Shown here in pieces: positions 59,701 through 64,000 of a stretch of DNA of 64,000 bases (its first letter is position 1; the number at the start of each line of letters is the position of its first letter). Source of the DNA: Calliphora vicina. Lineage: Eukaryota; Arthropoda; Insecta; Diptera; Calliphoridae. The notes below the pieces were generated by a model that searched no databases, had not been told where the DNA came from, and saw nothing but the letters and a program-made list of their open reading frames with translations. The stretch lies in NCBI RefSeq assembly GCF_958450345.1, contig NC_088780.1, forward strand, positions 170,420,726 through 170,484,725, read 5' to 3'. The position numbers and the translations under genes were made by a program.

Positions 59701-61902
59701 TTATTAACTTTTATATGATTACATTTTGATTATTAGAAAATATTCAGACCAAATATCGTATATTTAGTTATGTACATTTGTTTCGGCCATATCATGTTAT
59801 TAAAAGCGAATGTTCGTTGAGGATGGTCTACATACATATTTCCACATATCGTTGTCCATATATGTTGTACTGATTTTTACAAACATTTTTTAGAAACTCG
59901 ATATATTAACACCAATTTTCATAACCAAGGTCCTTTTGTTTTGGCACTATCGCATTTAAAATTCAAGTATTTGTCCCTAAATAGCTGGCCGCCACTGTAT
60001 ATCGATGTATTTGTGTCCACAACACAAAAATGATTTCTTTAATAAATCAATTAAACGTGTGTTCAAAAAATAAATTGGATCATTGAAATAAATTGAAATT
60101 TAATTATTAACTTGTTTCACACGCTTGTATAATTTTTAATTCTATTTGTCACATAATTTAATATTTTCTTAAGGATTCTTAAGATTGAGTTGATACGTTT
60201 TGATATTGAGAACGTAATACTGAAAAACTCAATATTTTTACAAATCTATAACAATAATAGAAAATAATAATAAAACAACGAATTAAAACTATATTTCGTT
60301 TACAGAAATGTTCACACAATAGAATAGCAGTTTGATCATTTTAAATTAATAATACGAATATTTGATTAGTTAAACAGATCCAAACAGGATTGGCCTTTTG
60401 TCTTTGCATTAAATGTATATAAAGAAATTAGTATGCCAACAATAGCTTTGTTCCAATACTTGTCAGATTTGCAGCTTTTACTGGAAACCGTACTAAAATT
60501 TTCAATATATTTTCATGTTTTTTTATACTAATTCTGACTAAAACCTGTAATTCTGTGTAGTGCTGGAACATACCAAATGTAATTTAGAAATAAATTGCTA
60601 TTGAAATTAAATTATAACTTTAAGAAAGTGTATGAAAAATAAACTTTGAATACGAACGTTTTTAGCAAGTATGTACTCGTCGTATTAAACCGATTATTGT
60701 ATTGCACTTATCTTATATGATTAGCTGATAACAAAAATATGGATGTTAGATTCAATTAAAAAGCTGATTTTATTCTTTTATGTGATATCAAGAATCACTT
60801 TGTAATACAATACTACGATTCTGTAAGTCAAAATAATAGAACTCATAATGAATAATTGTATATTGATTTCTATTCAATTAACCAGGCTCAACATTTTGAA
60901 AAGAAAAAAAAATAAAACATTAGACATACATATAGTTCATTAACTACATGTTTCTGTAATACGAACGAATGAAATGTATATTAAAATTACTCCAAATTTT
61001 TTTTTAAAACTGAAAATGTTTTGAAATATGCATGTATACATAATAAGGTAATTCAATTCAAAAAAGGGAAAATTACACTCTGATTCTTTTCCACTTTTAA
61101 ACAACAATATAACATGAACAAAATTCCACAAAAAAAATATAACTTTTTTTTTTAATTTTTTTTCTTGTGTTTGGTTTTTAAAATGTAAAAAAATCAGAGT
61201 GTAATTTTCCATTTATTTGAAATGAATACCCTCAATTATATTGAAACTATTTGCGAAACAATTTTTAAAACCGCCTACGTGAATTATTAAACGATTAGTT
61301 TGTATATATGTATATGTTCATATCAACAACAACAACAACAAAAATATACAATAAGAAAAATATATGTTTGTAAATTTAGGAATTGATTTTGCAGCTGAGC
61401 CGGTAATAGGAGGATCTATTAATTTGTCTTGTGTTTCTGTGTTCTTTTTTAAATTCTTTTGTTTGTTTTAACCATTACAAAAGAGAATAAAAAATAATAA
61501 AATTTTAACGAACAGCATTTAAAAATTACAAGTACTTTTGTATGTGTAAATAACATTGGTTGTTATTTATAATTAATAGATCCTCCGGTAATAGGAGGAT
61601 CTATTAATTTGTCTTGTGTTTCTGTGTTCTTTTTTAAATTCTTTTGTTTGTTTTAACCATTACAAAAGAGAATAAAAAATAATAAAATTTTAACGAACAG
61701 CATTTAAAAATTACAAGTACTTTTGTATGTGTAAATAACATTGGTTGTGTTTTAGTGATCTAGAAATTTACTCTTTAATCTGTGATATTCACCTCTTGGC
61801 AGTGTTGCGCCAGTACGTGAAAACATGGAATCCATGTCACTGCCTAAATCACGAGACATACTGTGGCGCCATGGTGCATTCATTGCAGTGCTGTTAAGTC
61901 TG
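44485..61902 (-). CDS. Unrecognised Ser/Thr-rich protein gene (3' part)
   Basis: Proposed coding exons, in transcript order: 61793-61902, 44830-48841, 44485-44704 (a TGA at 44650-44652 in the last). Junctions are GT-AG and phases match (1, then 2). The 4-kb exon encodes about 1337 residues: an ordered-looking start (DLADLDLSRLRLSKKDLETL and LPKCFQEQLLAKLPPTQAR), then a long, low-complexity Ser/Thr/Lys-rich stretch with KIKKVKTKEK and KKVKKIVKK basic runs. A Cys/His cluster follows (ACNCH, ACPDCCKKSC), then an Asn run, EEAELCFDTWSVCSEDNY and RIKRRSFYCRFNEKKPKR. No signal peptide, membrane segment or known domain is visible. It could be a cytoskeletal or scaffold protein, but I have no motif for that. 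The 5' end lies beyond the window. Confidence 0.85.
44830..48841 (-). CDS. 4-kb main exon of the minus-strand gene
   Basis: The acceptor TCTTATTTTCAG precedes GGC-AAT-AAA. The donor follows TCC-AG as GTAATA. The open frame runs further upstream to 48878 only because the intron end happens to be open, so a Met at 48878 is not a credible start. Frames on the opposite strand here are shadows. Confidence 0.92.
49196..49262. repeat. ACCGTTACCG-type relic, copy 2
   Basis: GGCTATGGTTAGCGGTTAAC and TTTTAAATCGGTGGGCTAC echo the relic at 27240-27345. Confidence 0.35.
50291..50318 (-). CDS. Possible 28-nt microexon
   Basis: Acceptor CACAATTCTTTTAG and donor AAG-GTAAGTAG are both close to consensus. 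The 28 nt are open only in phase 0 (LFNEILNVE plus one base) and end in the phase the 4-kb exon needs. It cannot follow the 61793 exon, so it would need another upstream exon. Confidence 0.25.
50776..50812. repeat. (CATA)n microsatellite
   Basis: About eight uninterrupted CATA units followed by CACACA. Confidence 0.9.
50847..51032. mobile_element. MITE of the TAGATTTGCTTTGGATG family, short copy
   Basis: Left arm ATAGATTAGCTTTGAATGGA, right arm (reversed) ATAGATTTGTTTTGTATGGA, both continuing into TTATTTT and AGCTAAAACTAA. Same family as 34646-34952. Confidence 0.65.
51840..52440. repeat. Repeat region with GTGGTTAG palindromes
   Basis: A perfect 20-bp palindrome GTGGTTAGTATACTAACCAC lies at 52373-52392 and an imperfect one (GTGGTTAGTTACCAACCAC) at 52052-52070. 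ACCGTGGCGGTTGGCATT and ACCAAACCGC lie beside them. No ORF; class unknown. Confidence 0.4.
52468..52860. repeat. 21-bp minisatellite in two opposed blocks
   Basis: Units of the type TTTCAGAAATTTCCATTTGTA repeat every 21 bp up to about 52632. From about 52640 to 52860 the units are reversed (TTCTGAAATACAATTGGAAA). The two blocks form one large imperfect inverted repeat. Confidence 0.85.
53500..53815. repeat. AATGCATT / AATTAAAATTTTAATGAAT low-complexity repeat
   Basis: Degenerate direct and inverted copies of ATTGAATGCATT and GGAATTAAAATTTTAATGAA. No coding signal. Confidence 0.55.
53863..54226. repeat. Scattered GTGACGCACGTTAC motif
   Basis: The 14-mer GTGACGCACGTTAC occurs at 54043 and 54199. 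A variant GTGACGCTCGTTAC follows at once at 54213 and a weaker GTGACGAACGTTTC occurs at 53865. The motif is GC-rich in a very AT-rich setting. Confidence 0.55.
54759..54828. repeat. 70-bp hairpin
   Basis: ATCGGGGGTTTATATTGAA pairs with TTGAATATAAGCCCCCGAT across a ~32-nt loop, with two non-Watson-Crick positions. It could be a tiny MITE; a microRNA precursor is less likely. Confidence 0.6.
54990..55545 (-). pseudogene. Tc1-like transposase fragment
   Basis: Read on the minus strand, in several frames: KxxTPIVKHGCNGWGCIS, then YQDNDPKHKTHVVREWL near 55260-55210 and SPDMNPIGNLWDYL near 55170-55130. The catalytic Glu after NPI is Gly. An inserted inverted duplication at 55313-55362 breaks the frame. 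Inactive. Confidence 0.78.
55313..55362. repeat. Perfect 22-bp hairpin inside the transposase fragment
   Basis: The arm 55313-55334 (starting CTCTCAAAATG) is perfectly inverted at 55341-55362 with a 6-nt loop. The transposase frame has no such repeat in other Tc1 copies here, so this is probably a local inverted duplication. Confidence 0.85.
55930..56070. repeat. Sequence related to the Transib-like MITE arm
   Basis: AAATCGGACCAACCGTTTAG, CAGATTTATTTC and CACTGTG resemble, in order, the right arm of 33156-33489 (ATCGGACCAGCCGTTTAAAA, CAGATTTATTTCC, CACTGTG). No matching left arm was found. Confidence 0.45.
56687..56856 (-). CDS. Possible alternative terminal exon
   Basis: A strong acceptor (TTTATGCTTTTTGCAG) is followed, in the phase left by the 61793 donor, by 56 codons: ANLFIVPSKTHVPNSLRSSS, a run of Thr from ACT/ACC triplets, then KPKIITSLQTTNSIKSL and TAA. 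If used, it would give a short isoform without the 4-kb exon. Splice site and phase support it; no homology does. Confidence 0.33.
57510..57608. repeat. Hairpin with 16-bp perfect arms
   Basis: TATTGATTAGATCTGC at 57510 is repeated inverted as GCAGATCTAATCAATA ending 57608, with a 67-nt loop. Confidence 0.7.
58410..58630. repeat. Dispersed repeat, copy 2 (relative at 12985-13230)
   Basis: Shares ACATCTCATTAGACCA, AATGGAAAAATTTTTGCAAA, AAACTGAAAAAA and CTTGTAATTGCATCTC with the copy at 12985-13230. Confidence 0.5.
58741..59006. mobile_element. MITE with GGGTGGGYCGAT ends
   Basis: Left end GGGTGGGCCGATTTG, right end (reversed) GGGTGGGTCGATACTG. The arms share ATCGATTTTTCGATAGC (left) and its inverse (right). 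266 bp, no ORF. Confidence 0.75.
59528..59997. mobile_element. Mariner/Tc1-type MITE (CAGTGGTGGCCAGCTA ends)
   Basis: Ends CAGTGGTGGCCAGCTAATTA and (reversed) CAGTGGCGGCCAGCTATTTA, TA-flanked (59526-59527, 59998-59999). 470 bp without a transposase. Confidence 0.83.
61047..61230. mobile_element. MITE with GGTAATTCAATTC ends
   Basis: Left arm starts GGTAATTCAATTCAAAAAAG, right arm (reversed) GGTATTCATTTCAAATAAAT; both continue GAAAATTACACTCTGATT. 184 bp. Confidence 0.72.
61400..61748. repeat. Tandem duplication, 185-bp period
   Basis: The stretch starting CCGGTAATAGGAGGATCTAT at 61400 is repeated from 61585, essentially identical over 164 bp. The junction holds a 16-bp inverted repeat, AATTAATAGATCCTCC then GGAGGATCTATTAATT. 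It lies just downstream of the 61793 exon in transcript direction. Recent, or an assembly artefact. Confidence 0.85.
61793..61902 (-). CDS. Upstream exon of the minus-strand gene
   Basis: Acceptor TTTTGATTTCAG (with CAGCAG, so the exon may start at 61902 or 61899) and donor GTGAAT after CCA-AGA-G. The frame reads RLNSTAMNAPWRHSMSRDL and GSDMDSMFSRTGATLPR. Its phase-1 end joins the 4-kb exon to form a Gly codon without breaking frame. The higher GC content stands out from the flanks. It could also serve the alternative terminal exon at 56687-56856. Confidence 0.7.
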
Positions 61903-63276
61903 CTGAAATCAAAAGTAAAATAACAGATGTATTAATTAAATTGTGGTTATTAACTAAATAATAGACAATAATAACAATAATTAGATTTAAGCAGCCAAGT
62001 GGATATACATACATATACAAATTAAATTAGTCAAATGTTATGTAATTAAATCTAACAAAAGACCTGCAATTCATCGAAAGTTAGTTACAAAACGATTAGG
62101 CAAAGTGTTATATGTATGTTAAAAAACCAAACGTTAAACATTGTTACGTGTTATTTTACATCAAATTCTACTTGCGATTTACAATAAACACAGCTACATA
62201 TATCTTAAATTTTATCAATTTTGTCCCTGAGAATGTTTCGCGTAAAACGCTTTGAATTTTGGTACAATTTTTTTTGTGCCAATTTTTACAAAAATAAAAC
62301 AAAATCCGGTCAATATTACTTTTGGAAATAATAGGGCAAGGAAGTTAAACTCACAAAAACTATATAAACAATTTTGATAGTTTTAAAAAATGGCAGGAAT
62401 GTTTTGTTTCAAAATTAACTGAATAAACTATTTTCGTTACATCAATACTGGCTACCTACACACATGCATAAATATGTAGCTAATGTCTAATACCTGCCCT
62501 TTAAAATTTAGATTGGCTTTTGATGGTTCTTATTTTGTTCTTTAGTAGCTAAAACCCGTGCTGGAAATCGATTGAATGTTGTAAAATCGGTTAAAAATAT
62601 TGGTATTTACATAACACTTGCTCTCAAAAGTCAAAATTTTTGGTATCAGTAGTCGAGATTTTCTTGCTCTCAAAAGGCATCGGAGCTAGTTCAGTGGCTA
62701 AATTTTAAAATACATACATACATATACCTCCATATTCATAATCAATTTGTTTTTTATAAAACAAAATTTCCATACAAAATTTGTTTTATAAACCTTTGAT
62801 AAATTTATAAACTGTTTATGCATATGGGGATAGCCTATAATATTAAAAATCCTAATTGTCGTTTTTTATTTTATAAAAAAAACGTGCAAATGTATAGTAC
62901 ATGTATTATATTAATTAATTTAAATGCAAAATTCAAAATTATTTTCAAATTAAAAAAATTAAATACAATCATGTTTGCAAACACTTTTGGTGTGAAAACC
63001 TTGTATTATATTCTTTTACAAGAAACAGATAGGTTACAGATAAGACTTATCGATAATTGTTCACTTACTAGCAGCAACACTGTGTAATAATACCAATTAT
63101 ATTGCTACTTAATCGATAGAAGAACCGAATAAAATACTTATCCCATAAATTCTGCCTCAAACTAAAAAACGTACAAGCATAATAAGGTTATGTTTAAATA
63201 TTTCTGCATACTATACATATGTTTCAGTGTGATTAATGATTAACAAATAGTTGCTGTATTAAATAATACCTACATA

Positions 63277-63420
63277 CGGTAAGCCTCCATTTACGCGGTA
63301 CTTTATTTACGCGAATTCGATATAACGTGAACTCAAATTAGCAACCTTTTTTTTTGAAATACGCGACTTTTTTTTTACAAGATTTTTATATAACGCGGCA
63401 ACAAACAAGAAACGAAAAAA
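63277..63420. mobile_element. Possible pogo/Tigger-like terminal fragment
   Basis: CGGTAAGCCTCCATTTACGC, followed by repeated TTACGCG, ATAACG and TACGCGAC words, resembles the ends of pogo/Tigger elements (CAGTAAGCCTCC...ACGCGG). TA precedes it. No opposite end was found. Confidence 0.35.
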
Positions 63421-63643
63421 CACAACCGAATATAAGATTTTTTTTGAAAACTTCGTTAATTTTTATGAATTTTTTGTTATGTTTTGATCTCTTTTATGTA
63501 TTAGAATATTTTGTTTTTTTAATTGACATTTTTTCCTTAATTTTCAATAAGAAATAATTTTTTTAGTTGAGTTTTTTTACATAACTTTTGTTTTAAGTAA
63601 GTTTTTAAAAGTACAAATAAAATAAGTTTACTTAAAGTATATA

Positions 63644-63700
63644 TCGTCGCCTTAAATGCAAACGGACGTAACCAAGGTGTATTCAATAAGGTGAAGTTAC
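63644..63700. mobile_element. Left end of a TCGTCGCC-type MITE
   Basis: TCGTCGCCTTAAATGCAAAC preceded by TA is nearly the end of the 30385 element. No right end appears before the window stops, so it is truncated or longer. Confidence 0.45.
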
Positions 63701-63856
63701 TAGCACAGCTGATTTATTGTTCGTTTATTTATATTGAGTTTGAAAGTGTCAAATAGTTGTTTACTCTTTGTGGTTGACATTTATAATATTTAAATTGAAA
63801 AAATAAAAAACGAAAAATTATTCAAATAAATTTATGAAAATCAATTAAATTAAATA

Positions 63857-64000
63857 AGTATTTTGGATTTGCGAGTATTTTACATATACAGCTTAATGCT
63901 TAGAACTCCTTTCGCGAATTAGGTTGTGTATTTTGGACTTGTGAGTATTTTAAACAGACAAAGCTAAATGCTGATTTTCATTACAAACTCCTTACAAGAA
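63857..64000. repeat. Imperfect tandem repeat, ~70-bp unit
   Basis: GTATTTTGGATTTGCGAGTA begins one unit near 63859 and GTATTTTGGACTTGTGAGTA the next near 63928; both continue to AATGCT and AACTCCTT. The array may go on past the window. Confidence 0.65.

Larger units (their letters stand above)
48842..61792 (-). other. 12.9-kb intron of the minus-strand gene
   Basis: Holds transposon remains, two unusual tandem repeats and the two doubtful exons above. Stretches such as 49270-50280, 51290-51830, 56870-57500, 57610-58400 and 59010-59520 show nothing beyond AT-rich DNA and TATGTATG-type microsatellite. Confidence 0.6.
61903..64000. other. Region beyond the 61793 exon (probably intron of the minus-strand gene)
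   Basis: No exon could be supported. Contains a solo arm of the TAGATTTGCTTTGG MITE family at 62505-62610, a pogo-like end at 63277, a TCGTCGCC MITE end at 63644 and a tandem repeat at 63857-64000. Confidence 0.45.

Noticed and set aside
1..64000. CRISPR arrays, tRNA or rRNA genes, operons
   Set aside because: None seen; gene structure and repeats are those of an insect nuclear genome.

Overview
The window looks like nuclear DNA of a higher fly (Diptera, most likely a calyptrate such as a blow fly or muscid). Reasons: very AT-rich non-coding DNA, short GT-AG introns, ubiquitous TACATATGTA-type palindromic microsatellite, dense small DNA transposons, and insect orthologues. The species is an inference. 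All splice sites and element ends were read by eye.

Three host genes are supported. (1) 265-7445 (+): the 3' part of Bruce, the BIRC6-type giant ubiquitin-conjugating inhibitor of apoptosis. Eleven exons join in phase into the last 1766 residues, including the UBC domain with its active-site Cys. (2) 14236-34577 (+): an SLC23 family (nucleobase/ascorbate type) membrane transporter. Eight exons join in phase into a 577-residue protein. The 39-nt first exon lies 13.7 kb upstream of the second, and the 64-nt last exon lies behind a 4.2-kb intron packed with nested transposons. (3) 44485-61902 (-): a long, Ser/Thr-rich, apparently disordered protein I do not recognise. It has a 4-kb exon, a short terminal exon in which an in-frame TGA is followed by 54 sense codons, and an upstream exon at 61793-61902 that matches in phase. 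The gene starts beyond the window.

The rest is mostly transposon debris. It includes Tc1-like elements (10043-11692 dead; 41654-43299 almost intact; 54840-56576 decayed; 35211-36158 and 59528-59997 non-autonomous), two hAT relics (30575-31777, 32628-33755), a Transib-like MITE inside the second hAT (33156-33489), a Harbinger-like MITE (15433-15674), a Helitron (18872-19140), a fold-back element (19226-20903), a broken non-LTR retrotransposon (21400-22842), a THAP-domain fragment (25310-25588) and several TIR MITE families with two or three copies each. Two 21-22-bp minisatellites that switch orientation (43568-43790 and 52468-52860) are not explained by known families.

The three genes show no sign of acting together. 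Bruce and the transporter run head to tail; the third gene converges on the transporter. No tRNA, rRNA, CRISPR or prokaryotic feature was seen.
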